NCBI GenBank assembly: GCA_963972065.1
Contig: CAXAVJ010000090.1
Span: 1 to 14,036, forward strand
Direction: 5' to 3'
Origin: UBA1479 sp963972065
GTDB taxonomy: Bacteria; Pseudomonadota; Alphaproteobacteria; Rhodospirillales; Casp-alpha2
Length of the DNA: 14,036 nt
In this document: one piece after another, positions 1 through 7,871 of the stretch
Layout of the letters: every line of letters begins with the position of its first letter
How positions within the stretch are numbered: the stretch's first letter is position 1
Made by a program: the position numbers and the translations under genes
The notes under the pieces: generated by a model
The model's database searches: none
Told to the model about the DNA's origin: nothing
What the model saw: the letters and a program-made list of their open reading frames with translations, nothing else

Positions 1-1559
1 GCGCTGCCGAGGCGCAGCGGGCGGTCGCCGTGGTGGGCGGACAGGCCGCAGCCCGGTGTTTCCGCGATGTCGGCAAGGTCGATCCGGGCGTTATCGTCCT
101 GGGGGGCGGCCTTGACCAGGGCGCGGGCCAGGGGATGGCGGCTGTGGGCAGCCAGGGCAGCGGCCAGGCGCAGGGCCTGGGGCGGAATGTCGCCGCCGTT
201 GACCAAAGCCGGTTCGCCCAGGGTCAGGGTGCCGGTCTTGTCGAACACCACATGGTCCGCCTGGGCCAGACGTTCCAGCCCGTCGGCGGCCTTGAGCAGC
301 ACGCCGCGCTGGAGAAGGCGGCCGGAGGCAACGACCTGCACCGCCGGCACGGCAAGGCCCAGCGCGCAGGGACAGGTGATGATCAGGACGGCGACGGCGG
401 TCAGCAGCGCGCGTTCCCCGTCGCCGGTCGCCCACCACCAGCCGGCGAGCGTCCCGGCGGCCAGGATATGCACGGCCGGGGCATAGATGCGGGCGGCCCG
501 GTCGGCCAGCTTTACGTATTTGGCGCGGCCCTGTTCGGCGGCCTCCATCAGGCGGACGATCTCGGCCAGCAAGGTATCCTCGCCGGCGGCGGTGATACGG
601 ACCTCGACCGGGGCGGTCAGGTTGAGCGTCCCGGCATAGACGGCGTCGCCGGGGGCGGCGGCCTGCGGCAGGCTTTCGCCGGTGACCAGGGAGGTGTCCA
701 TGTCCGTGCGGCCGGTGGCGATCTCGCCGTCGGCGGCCAGGCGTTCCCCGGCCGCCACGGCCAGCACCATGCCGGGAACGAGGCTTGTGGTTGCGACGGC
801 GCGCTGTTTGCCGTCCGAGCCCACGACCATGGCCGTCGCGGCGCGCAGGCCGAGCAGACGGGTCGCGGCGGACCGCGCCTTGGTCCGCGCGCGGCGGTCC
901 AGGTAGCGGCCGATCAACAGGAAGAACAGCAGCGTCACCGAGGCGTCGAAATAGGCGTGTTCCGCCCCCTTCATGGTCTGCTGCAGGCTCATGCCCGCGG
1001 CCAGGATCACGGCCAGGGAGATCGGCACGTCCATGTTCAGCGCCCGGTTGGCGAGTGCGCGCGCGGCGGAGGCGAAGAACGGCATGCCCGCATAGACCAC
1101 GGCGGGCAGGGCGATCAGCGCCGAGACCCAGTGGAACAGGTCGCGGGTCGCCCCGCCCATGCCGGAAAAATGCCCGGACCACACGGACACGGACAGCAGC
1201 ATCACGTTGGCGGCGGCGAACCCGGCCACGGCCATGGCCTTCAAAAGGCGTCTGTCCTCGGCCTCGCCACCGTCTTGCAGGGCGGCAGGGTCGAAGGCGC
1301 GGGCGGGAAAGCCCAGGTCGGTGACCGTTTCGGCGATGGCGTCGGGGGTGGTCTGGCCGGGCAGCCAGTCAACCCGCAGACGCTTGGTCGACAGGTTGAC
1401 GCGCGACGCGGCGACGCCCGGCATGTTCGCCAGCGTACCTTCGATCCGCTTGATGCAGCCCGCGCAATGGACGTTCTCGACCATCAGGTGCAGGGTCTCG
1501 GGCGAGGCGGTTGTGGCCTCGGCAGCGGGAACCGGGGCGGCGGCGGTGACCTGGTTCAT
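1..1559 (-). CDS. ccoI: Cation-transporting P1B-type ATPase FixI/CcoI, copper exporter for cbb3 oxidase (3' end outside the window)
   Basis: This is a P1B-type ATPase that, in the FixI/CcoI family, moves copper across the inner membrane to supply the CuB centre of cbb3 oxidase. Read from the ATG at 1559, 519 codons are visible and the frame is still open at the window edge, so the C-terminus is missing. An N-terminal heavy-metal domain (about residues 22-90) carries CAGC at 32-35. Membrane segments begin near residue 109. The actuator motif TGES is at 293-296, the ion-binding CPC at 396-398 within a membrane helix, the phosphorylation site DKTGTLT at 440-446, and the N-domain His-Pro at 475-476. 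All hallmark residues seen so far are intact. The start overlaps the ccoH stop by 4 bp (ATGA), as expected for a translationally coupled last gene of ccoGHI. CPC plus this neighbourhood favours FixI over a general CopA. Confidence 0.95.
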   Translation of the reverse strand, partial: MNQVTAAAPVPAAEATTASPETLHLMVENVHCAGCIKRIEGTLANMPGVAASRVNLSTKRLRVDWLPGQTTPDAIAETVTDLGFPARAFDPAALQDGGEAEDRRLLKAMAVAGFAAANVMLLSVSVWSGHFSGMGGATRDLFHWVSALIALPAVVYAGMPFFASAARALANRALNMDVPISLAVILAAGMSLQQTMKGAEHAYFDASVTLLFFLLIGRYLDRRARTKARSAATRLLGLRAATAMVVGSDGKQRAVATTSLVPGMVLAVAAGERLAADGEIATGRTDMDTSLVTGESLPQAAAPGDAVYAGTLNLTAPVEVRITAAGEDTLLAEIVRLMEAAEQGRAKYVKLADRAARIYAPAVHILAAGTLAGWWWATGDGERALLTAVAVLIITCPCALGLAVPAVQVVASGRLLQRGVLLKAADGLERLAQADHVVFDKTGTLTLGEPALVNGGDIPPQALRLAAALAAHSRHPLARALVKAAPQDDNARIDLADIAETPGCGLSAHHGDRPLRLGS

Positions 1560-2068
1560 TTCGCGTCCCCGGCCTGAATCTCGTGGACCATGCGGAAGCT
1601 GCGGCCATCCGGGGCCCGGGCGGTGACCTCGACCTGCCAGCGGCCCAGGGCCGGAAGACGCAACAAGGCGGCGTAGAGGCCCGGGCGGTCCTCGGCCAGT
1701 CTGGCGTTCACGGTCAGGCCTTCGCCCAACGGGCGGGCGAGGCGGGCCTGGGCGGCAAGCCCGGAAAGGGGACCGTCGGGGCCGGTCATGGTCAGGGTCA
1801 GCATGCGGGTTCCCTTGGGCATCGACGGGCCCAGGGCAACGTGGGAACGCCATCCCATGGCATCCTGGCGGGCGGCGCTTTCCAGGGTTTTGTTGTAGGC
1901 GACGCCTTCTTCATAGGCCTTCTGGGTGGTCAGTCCCGGCCAACTGTCGAGCGCGAAATAGACGAAGGTCAGGTTGACGGCGATGATCACGGCGAAAAAG
2001 GCGATGATCCAAATCAGCACCATCTTGCCGGTGATCGGCCGTGTGGCGGAGGGCAGGGTAATGCTCAT
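1556..2068 (-). CDS. ccoH: FixH/CcoH family cbb3 oxidase assembly protein
   Basis: A 170-residue protein of the FixH/CcoH family, a small membrane-anchored factor needed for cbb3 oxidase assembly or stability. It has one clear membrane helix near the N-terminus (about residues 16-39). A SWPGL stretch follows it, then a periplasmic domain containing an AYEEGVAYN segment typical of FixH. The C-terminal part looks like a small beta-rich domain (GRWQVEVTARAPDG). The ATG overlaps the ccoG stop by one base (TAATG), and its own stop overlaps the ccoI start by 4 bp, so all three genes are probably translationally coupled. Family assignment rests on the membrane anchor, the motifs and the position between ccoG and ccoI. 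The biochemical role of FixH is less well defined than those of its neighbours. Confidence 0.92.
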   Translation of the reverse strand: MSITLPSATRPITGKMVLIWIIAFFAVIIAVNLTFVYFALDSWPGLTTQKAYEEGVAYNKTLESAARQDAMGWRSHVALGPSMPKGTRMLTLTMTGPDGPLSGLAAQARLARPLGEGLTVNARLAEDRPGLYAALLRLPALGRWQVEVTARAPDGRSFRMVHEIQAGDAK

Positions 2069-3567
2069 TACTGGGGCCCTCGGAACAGGCTGTTGTAGGA
2101 TGCGGTCTGGCCCGTGTTGATTTCCTTCAGCACGAAGCGCAGGTCGGCGGCATCGCCTTTCAGGATACCCGGCGGCACGGTAACCAGCAGGCGGAACGAC
2201 TGCAGGCGGTCGGGCTTCACGGTGAAGTAGGGGTCGGGGCTGTCCCCCATGTCTTCGGAGCCGACGACCTTCAGTGCGATCCCGGGCAGGCCCGAAGCAT
2301 GCAGGGTCAGGGTGCGCTGCTCGCGCGCCTTGTTGAGAATTTTGAAGGTATAGCCGTTGCGAATGCTGCCGTCCGAAAGCGTCGTGTACAGCGGATTGCG
2401 GTCATGGATCACGTTGATGTCCAGGTCGGACCGGGTCAGCAGCACATAGACCATGCCGAGCCCGATCAGCGCCCAGAGCGCGAAATAGAACAGGGTGCGC
2501 GGACGGAATAGGTGCAGCTTGGTTTCCTGGCCCGCGCGGCGGCGTTCATCGTTGGCGATGGAATCATAGTCGATCAGCCCGCGCGGCCGGCCGATCTTGC
2601 CCATGACGTCGTCGCAGGCGTCGATGCACAGCGCGCAGGTGATGCATTCCAATTGTTGGCCGTCGCGGATATCGATGCCCATGGGGCAGACGACGACGCA
2701 GGCCTTGCAATCGATGCAGTCGCCGCGGGTGTCCCAGTCGGCGTTCTTTTCGAACGGTTTGCGCGGCTCGCCCCGGTCCGTGCGGTAAGTGACGGTCAGG
2801 CTTTCCTCGTCCATCATCGCCGCCTGGATGCGCGGCCAGGGGCACATGTAAGTGCAGACCTGTTCGCGCATGAAACCGCCCAGGGTGAAGGTGGTGAAGG
2901 TCAGCACCCCGACGGTGGCGTAGGCGACCGTGGCGGCCTGACCGGTGAACAGATCGACCAGCAGCGTTGGCGCGTCGGCGAAGTAGAACACCCACGCACC
3001 CCCGGTGCCCATGGCGATGATCAGCCAGATCACGTATTTGGCCAGCCGCTTCGTGGCCTTGGCCGCCGACATCGGCTCCTTATCCAGGCGGATGCGCGCC
3101 CCCCGGTCGCCTTCGACCAGGCGTTCGACCCAGATGAACAGGTCCGTCCACACGGTCTGCGGGCAGGCATAACCGCACCATGCCCGACCGACCACGGAGG
3201 TGACCAGAAACAGGCCGAGGCCCGCCATGATCAGCAGGCCCGCGATGTAATAGAATTCCTGGGGCCAGATCTCGATGAAGAAGAAATAGAACCGCCGGCC
3301 CGGAATATCGACCAGGACGGCCTGATCGGGCGCCCCCGGCCCGCGGTCCCAGCGCAGCCAGGGGGTGACGTAATAGATACCCAGGGTGGCGGCCATGACC
3401 CACCACTTGAAGGTGCGGAAAAAGCCGTGGGCGCGGCGCGGATGGATCTTCTTGCGCGGCACGTAAAGCGGCGGCCGCGTTTCCTTGCGGTTGACGGCCT
3501 CGACGTCGTATTCCCGGACTTCCGGGGCGTCGATTGCCGTGTCCAACAGACTTCCCATGCTGCGCAT
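2068..3567 (-). CDS. ccoG: Cytochrome c oxidase accessory protein CcoG (FixG/RdxA), polyferredoxin-type membrane protein
   Basis: CcoG is a membrane iron-sulfur protein that supports cbb3 oxidase maturation; family members have been shown to reduce Cu(II). With the chosen start the product has 499 residues. Cys pairs in CGYACP (131-135) and CTYMCP (238-242) sit next to membrane segments. A classic two-cluster ferredoxin block follows, CIDCKACVVVCP (Cys 284, 287, 290, 294) and CITCALCIDAC (308, 311, 314, 318). The C-terminal third is an Ig-like IG-FixG domain after a membrane helix (FYFALWALIGLGMVYVLL). The frame stays open to an ATG at 3654, but that start would overlap ccoP by 29 bp and lacks a Shine-Dalgarno. 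The ATG at 3567 has a GGGG stretch about 8 bases upstream and is preferred. An ATG at 3558 is also possible. The stop overlaps the ccoH start by one base. Confidence 0.94.
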   Translation of the reverse strand: MRSMGSLLDTAIDAPEVREYDVEAVNRKETRPPLYVPRKKIHPRRAHGFFRTFKWWVMAATLGIYYVTPWLRWDRGPGAPDQAVLVDIPGRRFYFFFIEIWPQEFYYIAGLLIMAGLGLFLVTSVVGRAWCGYACPQTVWTDLFIWVERLVEGDRGARIRLDKEPMSAAKATKRLAKYVIWLIIAMGTGGAWVFYFADAPTLLVDLFTGQAATVAYATVGVLTFTTFTLGGFMREQVCTYMCPWPRIQAAMMDEESLTVTYRTDRGEPRKPFEKNADWDTRGDCIDCKACVVVCPMGIDIRDGQQLECITCALCIDACDDVMGKIGRPRGLIDYDSIANDERRRAGQETKLHLFRPRTLFYFALWALIGLGMVYVLLTRSDLDINVIHDRNPLYTTLSDGSIRNGYTFKILNKAREQRTLTLHASGLPGIALKVVGSEDMGDSPDPYFTVKPDRLQSFRLLVTVPPGILKGDAADLRFVLKEINTGQTASYNSLFRGPQ

Positions 3568-3625
3568 TCGTTTTACCCCAAAGGCCGGGGCCCGCCTTGG
3601 GCCGGCGACGTCGGCTGAAACGCGG

Positions 3626-4498
3626 TTACTTGCCGCCTCCCAGTGAGTGGACATAGATGGCCAGCTGCTTGACCGTCGCCTCGTCGAGGTGGCGGCCCCA
3701 GGCCGGCATGACGCCGCGGCGGCTGTTGGTCACGGTCTCCATGATCGTTGCCTTGTCACCGCCGTAGAGCCAGATGTTGTTGTTCAGCGCGGGGGCGCCG
3801 AACTCGGCGCTGCCCTGGCCGTTGTCGCCGTGACAGGCGGCGCAGTTGTCCGTGAACAGGGGCTTGCCGCGGGCGGACGCGGTGCCGTCCGCCGCCTGCC
3901 CGGACAAGGACAGAACGTATTCGGCCACATCGGCGACCTGTGCCTTGGTCAGGATGCCGTCACGCCCGAAGGCCGGCATCTCCGACTGATGGGCGTTTTC
4001 GTCCTCGGTGTTGCGGATGCCGTGGGTGATGGTGCGGAAGATGGCGTCGAGGGTGCCGCCCCAGATCCATTCGTCGTCGTTCAGGTTGGGGAAGCCCTTG
4101 AACCCCTGGGCGCCCGAACCATGGCACTGTGAACAGTTGACATTGAACGCCGACCGACCGCCGGCCATCGCGAATTCACGCAGGCCCGTGTCGGTGCGGA
4201 TCTGTTCGAGCGGCGCCTTGCGGATGCGCTCCAACTGCCCGGCCATGCCCGCCGTCGCCGTCTTGATCTCCTGGGCGACCTCGGCCCGCGAGGAATACCC
4301 GATCATGCCCTTGGTATGGCTGGAGACCAGCGGCCAGGCGGGATAGACGACCCAATAGCCGACCGACCACACCACGCAGGCCCAGAACACCCATTGCCAC
4401 CAGCGCGGCAGGGGATTGTCCAGTTCGCGGATGCCGTTCCATTCGTGGCCAGTCGTCTCGATGCCGGTGAATTCATCAACATGACGGTGATCAGACAT
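3626..4498 (-). CDS. ccoP: Cytochrome c oxidase cbb3-type, subunit III (diheme cytochrome c)
   Basis: CcoP is the membrane-anchored diheme c subunit that feeds electrons into CcoO/CcoN. In this 290-residue protein an N-terminal cytoplasmic stretch is followed by a membrane helix (about 35-57, WWQWVFWACVVWSVGYW). Two cytochrome c domains follow. The first heme site is CSQCH at 122-126 with probable axial Met174 (EMPAFG). The second is CAACH at 219-223 with probable axial Met264 (VMPAWG). Length and order match standard CcoP. A strong AAGGAGG lies 7 bases before the ATG, inside the end of ccoQ, and only 2 bp separate the two genes. Nothing is odd or truncated. Confidence 0.97.
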   Translation of the reverse strand: MSDHRHVDEFTGIETTGHEWNGIRELDNPLPRWWQWVFWACVVWSVGYWVVYPAWPLVSSHTKGMIGYSSRAEVAQEIKTATAGMAGQLERIRKAPLEQIRTDTGLREFAMAGGRSAFNVNCSQCHGSGAQGFKGFPNLNDDEWIWGGTLDAIFRTITHGIRNTEDENAHQSEMPAFGRDGILTKAQVADVAEYVLSLSGQAADGTASARGKPLFTDNCAACHGDNGQGSAEFGAPALNNNIWLYGGDKATIMETVTNSRRGVMPAWGRHLDEATVKQLAIYVHSLGGGK

Positions 4499-4500
4499 GA

Positions 4501-4650
4501 TCAGTCCTCCTTGAACGGAATCTGGGCGGCGTCCTGGAATTTCTTCTTGGCACCGGGACGCAGGGCATAGACCAGGACGCCGACGAACAGGACGACCAGA
4601 TAGACAAGCCCCCAGGTCTTGGAGAAGGCGGCGATGGTTTCGTAATCCAT
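4501..4650 (-). CDS. ccoQ: Cytochrome c oxidase cbb3-type, subunit IV (CcoQ/FixQ)
   Basis: A 49-residue single-helix protein located between ccoO and ccoP, the usual place of CcoQ, which helps stabilise the oxidase complex. It begins MDYETIAAFSKTWGL, has one membrane helix (about residues 14-30, LVYLVVLFVGVLVYAL), and ends in a basic then acidic tail (RPGAKKKFQDAAQ and onward). The ATG at 4650 is preceded by AGGAGA at a good distance. A longer reading from 4713 would run into ccoO and has no support. Identity comes from size, topology, the YALRPG-type end of the helix and synteny. Confidence 0.92.
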   Translation of the reverse strand: MDYETIAAFSKTWGLVYLVVLFVGVLVYALRPGAKKKFQDAAQIPFKED

Positions 4651-4660
4651 GGCGGTTCTC

Positions 4661-5386
4661 CTAGCGATAGTTGTCTTCGGCCTTGTAGGCCTTGAAGTCG
4701 ACCATGGTGCCAAGCACCTGAAGATAGGCGATCAGGGCGTCCATTTCCGTGGCCGGTCCCGGCTGGGCGTCGAAGTTGCGGGCCTGGGCGCCGGGATAGC
4801 GCTTCTGCATGGCTTCGACGCCGTCACTGTCGGGATCTACCTGGGCTTCCAGGTCCGCCTTGGCGGCTTCGATCATGGCCGCGTCATAGGGTACGCCGAC
4901 CATCTTGTTGGCGGTCAGGTGGTTTTCGATGTCCTTGTACTTGAGCGCCGTCGTGGCGAGGAACGGATAGCCGGGCATGACCGATTCCGGGACCAGCGAG
5001 CGCGGGTCGATCAGGTGCGTCTTGTGCCATTCGTCGGAATACTTGGCGCCGACCCGCGCCAGGTCCGGGCCCGTACGCTTGGACCCCCACTGGAACGGGT
5101 GGTCGTACATGCTTTCCGCGGCCAGGGAATAATGGCCGTAGCGTTCCACCTCGTCGCGGAACGGACGGACCATCTGGCTGTGGCAGTTGTAGCAGCCTTC
5201 GCGGATGTAGATGTTGCGGCCGGCCAGCTCCAGCGGGGTATAGGGGCGGATGCCCTTGACCTTCTCGATGGTGCTTTCCAGGTAGAACAGGGGGGCGATT
5301 TCCACCAGCCCGCCAATGGACACGACGATCAGAATCCCGATCAGCATCAGGATCGAGTTCTTTTCGAGCTTCGAATGATCGAACAT
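4661..5386 (-). CDS. ccoO: Cytochrome c oxidase cbb3-type, subunit II (monoheme cytochrome c)
   Basis: CcoO is the monoheme c subunit that passes electrons from CcoP to the heme b centres of CcoN. The 241-residue product has an N-terminal membrane helix (about 11-34, including ILMLIGILIVVSIGGLVEI). Its single heme site is CYNCH at 65-69, and the axial Met is probably Met137 in ESVMPGYP. The segment around the heme (GCYNCHSQMVRPFRDEVERYG) is a near-textbook CcoO signature, and KRTGPDLARVG is also family-typical. AAGGAG lies 7 bases upstream of the ATG. The gene lies between ccoN (21 bp gap) and ccoQ (10 bp gap). Confidence 0.97.
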   Translation of the reverse strand: MFDHSKLEKNSILMLIGILIVVSIGGLVEIAPLFYLESTIEKVKGIRPYTPLELAGRNIYIREGCYNCHSQMVRPFRDEVERYGHYSLAAESMYDHPFQWGSKRTGPDLARVGAKYSDEWHKTHLIDPRSLVPESVMPGYPFLATTALKYKDIENHLTANKMVGVPYDAAMIEAAKADLEAQVDPDSDGVEAMQKRYPGAQARNFDAQPGPATEMDALIAYLQVLGTMVDFKAYKAEDNYR

Positions 5387-5407
5387 GAATGTCTCCTTGC
5401 CCGGACG

Positions 5408-7033
5408 TTATTCAGCGGGCGCCGTCGCGGGCGCGGCCGGCGTGGTTTCATAGGGGCGTTCGTCGCGGATGCGTCCCTGCGCGGTCTGGTAGACGTTCCA
5501 CGCCATGACCAGCCCGCCGACGACGTAGAGCACGCCGCCGAGTGCGCGGATGACGTAGAACGGATGCATGGCCTCGACCGTTTCGGCGAACGAGTATTCC
5601 AGGAAGCCGAGCGAATCATAGGCCCGCCACATCAGCCCCTGCATGATCCCGGACACCCACATGGCCGAGGCGTAGAGCACGATGCCCACGGTCGCCAGCC
5701 AGAAGTGGACGGACACCAGACGCAGGGAATAGAGCTTTTCCGACGCGTACATGCGCGGCGCCAGGTAGTAGATGGCGCCGAAGCTGACCATGCCGACCCA
5801 GCCCAGGGCCCCCGAATGAACGTGGCCGATGGTCCAGTCCGTGTAATGGCTGAGGCCGTTAACCGCCTTGATCGACATCAGCGGCCCTTCGAAGGTCGAC
5901 ATGCCGTAGAACGCGATGGAGATCGCCAGCAGGCGCAGGACCGGGTCCGTGCGCAGCTTGTCCCACGCCCCCGACAGGGTCATCAGGCCGTTGATCATGC
6001 CGCCCCAGCTGGGCATCCACAGCATGATCGAGAAGGTCATACCCAGCGTCTGTGCCCAGTCGGGCAGGGCCGTGTAATGCAGGTGGTGCGGGCCGGCCCA
6101 GATGTAGAGGAAGATCAGCGACCAGAAGTGCACGATCGACAGGCGGTAGGAATAGACCGGCCGTTCGGCCTGTTTCGGCACGTAGTAGTACATGATGCCG
6201 AGGAAGCCGGCGGTCAGGAAGAAGCCGACCGCGTTATGGCCGTACCACCACTGGGTCAGGGCGTCCTGCACGCCGGCGAACAGGGCGTAGGACTTGGTGG
6301 ACCCGAAACTGACCGGCATCGACAGGTTGTTGATGATGTGCAGCATCGCGATGGTGACGATGAACGCCAGATAGAACCAGTTGGCGACGTAGATATGCGG
6401 CTCCTTGCGGCGCCACAGGGTGCCCAGGAAGACCAGCAGATAGACCACCCAGACGACGGTCAGCCACAGATCGACGTACCATTCCGGCTCGGCGTATTCC
6501 TTGGATTGCGTCACGCCCAGCACATAGCCCGTGGCGGCCAGCACGATGAACAGCTGATATCCCCAGAACACGAACCAGGGGGCCCAGCCGCCGGTCAGTC
6601 GCGCCTGACAGGTGCGTTGAACGACATGGAACGAGGTCGCCATCAGCACGTTGCCGCCGAAGGCGAAGATCACCGCCGAGGTATGCAGCGGGCGCAGGCG
6701 GCCGAAATTGGTCCAGGGCAGATCGAAGTTGAGCACTGGAAAGGCGAGTTGCAATGCGATCACGAGGCCGACGGAGAACCCGACGACGCCCCAGAAGGTC
6801 GAGGCGACAACGCCGGCGCGGATGACGCCGTCGTTGTAGTAGACCCCGCCGGGCACGGCCTTGGCCGGGCCGCCCATGTCGCCGTCGCGGGCGATGACCC
6901 AGAAGATGCCGAAAAACCCGAACGCGGCCATCAGCAAGCCGTGGCCGTACATCACGGCGTCGTCGGCGCCGGCCGCGAGAGACAATCCCAGCAGGCCGAT
7001 CAGGCCCAAGGGCAGGAAAATGAGGAAAGACAT
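5408..7033 (-). CDS. ccoN: Cytochrome c oxidase cbb3-type, subunit I (catalytic heme-copper subunit)
   Basis: CcoN is the catalytic subunit of the high-affinity cbb3 oxidase. It reduces O2 to water at a heme b3-CuB site and pumps protons. The polytopic 541-residue protein holds the expected ligands: His117 (PLHTSAVIF, low-spin heme), His266 (WWYGHNAV, CuB), His316 and His317 (GPHHLHY, CuB), and His404 and His406 (GHVHSGALGW, heme ligands). MYYYVPKQAERP carries the helix VII tyrosine region. The protein begins with two extra hydrophobic segments (about 1-22 and 28-48) ahead of the standard 12-helix core, a longer form that exists in some proteobacteria. GAGG lies about 9 bases before the ATG. 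It is the first gene of the cluster, and an FNR/FixK-type box lies upstream, consistent with induction at low oxygen. Confidence 0.98.
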   Translation of the reverse strand: MSFLIFLPLGLIGLLGLSLAAGADDAVMYGHGLLMAAFGFFGIFWVIARDGDMGGPAKAVPGGVYYNDGVIRAGVVASTFWGVVGFSVGLVIALQLAFPVLNFDLPWTNFGRLRPLHTSAVIFAFGGNVLMATSFHVVQRTCQARLTGGWAPWFVFWGYQLFIVLAATGYVLGVTQSKEYAEPEWYVDLWLTVVWVVYLLVFLGTLWRRKEPHIYVANWFYLAFIVTIAMLHIINNLSMPVSFGSTKSYALFAGVQDALTQWWYGHNAVGFFLTAGFLGIMYYYVPKQAERPVYSYRLSIVHFWSLIFLYIWAGPHHLHYTALPDWAQTLGMTFSIMLWMPSWGGMINGLMTLSGAWDKLRTDPVLRLLAISIAFYGMSTFEGPLMSIKAVNGLSHYTDWTIGHVHSGALGWVGMVSFGAIYYLAPRMYASEKLYSLRLVSVHFWLATVGIVLYASAMWVSGIMQGLMWRAYDSLGFLEYSFAETVEAMHPFYVIRALGGVLYVVGGLVMAWNVYQTAQGRIRDERPYETTPAAPATAPAE

Positions 7034-7135
7034 GGTTCCGCCTCTATCGGTTGCGCATAACCCATGCGCGCCGAGCCAAGCCCGGCGGCGCTGTCGCTTC
7101 TTCGTCTTTCCTACAGAATTCGCCCGTCCAGCATC

Positions 7136-7149
7136 TTGACCTAAGTCAA
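7136..7149 (-). promoter_or_regulatory. FNR/FixK/Anr-type box upstream of ccoN
   Basis: The sequence TTGACCTAAGTCAA has perfect 5-bp arms TTGAC and GTCAA around four bases. This matches the TTGAN-N4-NTCAA recognition pattern of the FNR/FixK/Anr group of CRP-family regulators. Its centre is about 109 bp from the ccoN ATG. If the site works at -41.5, transcription would begin near 7101. The hexamer at 7113-7108 (TAGGAA) is only a poor -10, as often seen at activator-dependent promoters. It lies between the phasin terminator and ccoN, so ccoN is the only sensible target. Confidence 0.8.
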
Positions 7150-7179
7150 CCGGGGCCGCCTTCAGCGTGGTTTCACGAC

Positions 7180-7209
7180 AAAAAAAGGGCCCCGCGTCGC
7201 CGCGGGGCC
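7180..7209 (-). terminator. Rho-independent terminator of the phasin gene
   Basis: On the minus strand a perfect 9-bp stem (GGCCCCGCG pairing with CGCGGGGCC, 4-base loop) is followed by one C and seven T residues. It begins about 34 bases after the phasin stop codon. It also insulates the cco promoter from phasin transcription, because both run leftward. Confidence 0.93.
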
Positions 7210-7242
7210 AATTTTCAGCAAGTGGATTTGGGCGAACTCAGC

Positions 7243-7740
7243 TTAGACAGGCTTGAACTTGGAAGCCGCTTCGAAGGCCTTGGTCATCTGCGCCTGGAAC
7301 GGGCTGAACAGGTCCTTGGCGACGCCCTGATAAAGCGCGACCGCTTCCTTGGTCATGGCCTGGGCCTTTTTCTGCTCGGCGGCGATCAGGTCGGCCTGCA
7401 GCTTCATCAGCTCGGACGGATCGGTGATCGACATCGCCTTGAAGATCACGGCGACGCGGTCTTCGGCGAGTTCGGTCGCCTGGGAGCGGGTCAGCTCTTC
7501 GATCTTGCTCAGGTTGCCGGCCGCGGCCTTGGTGGCGGCGACGGCGGCTTCGAAATTCTCACGGTAGGCCGTGACGGCCTGTTCGAACCCTTCGGTGGCC
7601 GCGGCGCGGGCCTTGTCGGTTTCAGCCTGGGCGGCGGAAGCAATCTTTTCCTGCTGCGCCTTGGCGGTGTTTACCGCTTCCAGGACGGTTTCCCGGACGG
7701 GGGCGAAGGGGTCGGTGGTGGTCGTTTTCTTGGTAGCCAT
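7243..7740 (-). CDS. Phasin family protein (polyhydroxyalkanoate granule-associated)
   Basis: A 165-residue, highly charged, alanine-rich, all-helical protein with no membrane segment or signal peptide. It has the phasin signature of amphipathic helices: FAPVRETVLEAVNTAKAQQE near the N-terminus, a central YRENFEAAVAATKAAAGN segment, and a C-terminal part (SPFQAQMTKAFEAASKFKPV) typical of alphaproteobacterial phasins. Phasins coat polyhydroxyalkanoate granules and set their number and size. The start at 7740 (MATKKTTTT) is preceded by AGGAG about 11 bases upstream. The open frame extends to 7812, but the extra residues would lie across the likely 5' leader. It is a single-gene unit with its own promoter and terminator. 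The two inverted repeats upstream suggest autoregulation by a PhaR-like protein (inference). Confidence 0.9.
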   Translation of the reverse strand: MATKKTTTTDPFAPVRETVLEAVNTAKAQQEKIASAAQAETDKARAAATEGFEQAVTAYRENFEAAVAATKAAAGNLSKIEELTRSQATELAEDRVAVIFKAMSITDPSELMKLQADLIAAEQKKAQAMTKEAVALYQGVAKDLFSPFQAQMTKAFEAASKFKPV

Positions 7741-7814
7741 TGTCTTAAATCTCCTGTTTCCCGATATGGCGAAAAGGGCTGAAGCGGGCGGCCCGATCAT
7801 CGGCACCGCCATTC

Positions 7815-7831
7815 ATGTTGCGATGCAACAT
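7815..7831. promoter_or_regulatory. 17-bp perfect inverted repeat at the predicted phasin start site (possible PhaR-type operator)
   Basis: ATGTTGC-GAT-GCAACAT is a perfect 7-bp inverted repeat with a 3-bp spacer. It covers the predicted transcription start just downstream of the -10 element, where a repressor would block initiation. Its core TGC-N3-GCA is shared with the second repeat at 7872-7888. PhaR repressors of PHA metabolism are known to bind TGC-rich palindromes of this kind. Assignment to PhaR is inference. Confidence 0.55.
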
Positions 7832-7835
7832 TGCT

Positions 7836-7864
7836 AATATGCCTAAGATTTCCAGTATCGTCAA
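7836..7864 (-). promoter_or_regulatory. Predicted sigma-70-type promoter of the phasin gene
   Basis: On the minus strand, TTGACG (7864-7859) and CATATT (7841-7836) are separated by exactly 17 bp. They match the -35 and -10 consensus at 5 of 6 and 4 of 6 positions. Transcription would start near 7829, giving a leader of about 90 nt before the phasin ATG. The stretch is distinctly AT-rich compared with its surroundings. Prediction only. Confidence 0.55.
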
Positions 7865-7871
7865 GAATTTT

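Noticed and set aside
30..1577. A 515-codon open frame on the plus strand opposite ccoI.
   Set aside because: The minus-strand frame carries every P-type ATPase motif. The plus-strand product is low-complexity Gly/Gln/His/Arg sequence without a domain.
3568..3654. The upstream ATG at 3654 as the ccoG start.
   Set aside because: It would overlap ccoP by 29 bp and lacks a Shine-Dalgarno, and the added residues do not look like a CcoG N-terminus. The ATG at 3567 is preferred.
4649..7060. A very long open frame (803 codons) on the plus strand opposite ccoN and ccoO.
   Set aside because: It is an antisense shadow of strongly conserved cco genes in GC-rich DNA. Its translation is rich in His, Gln, Gly, Asp and Arg and shows no recognisable domain.
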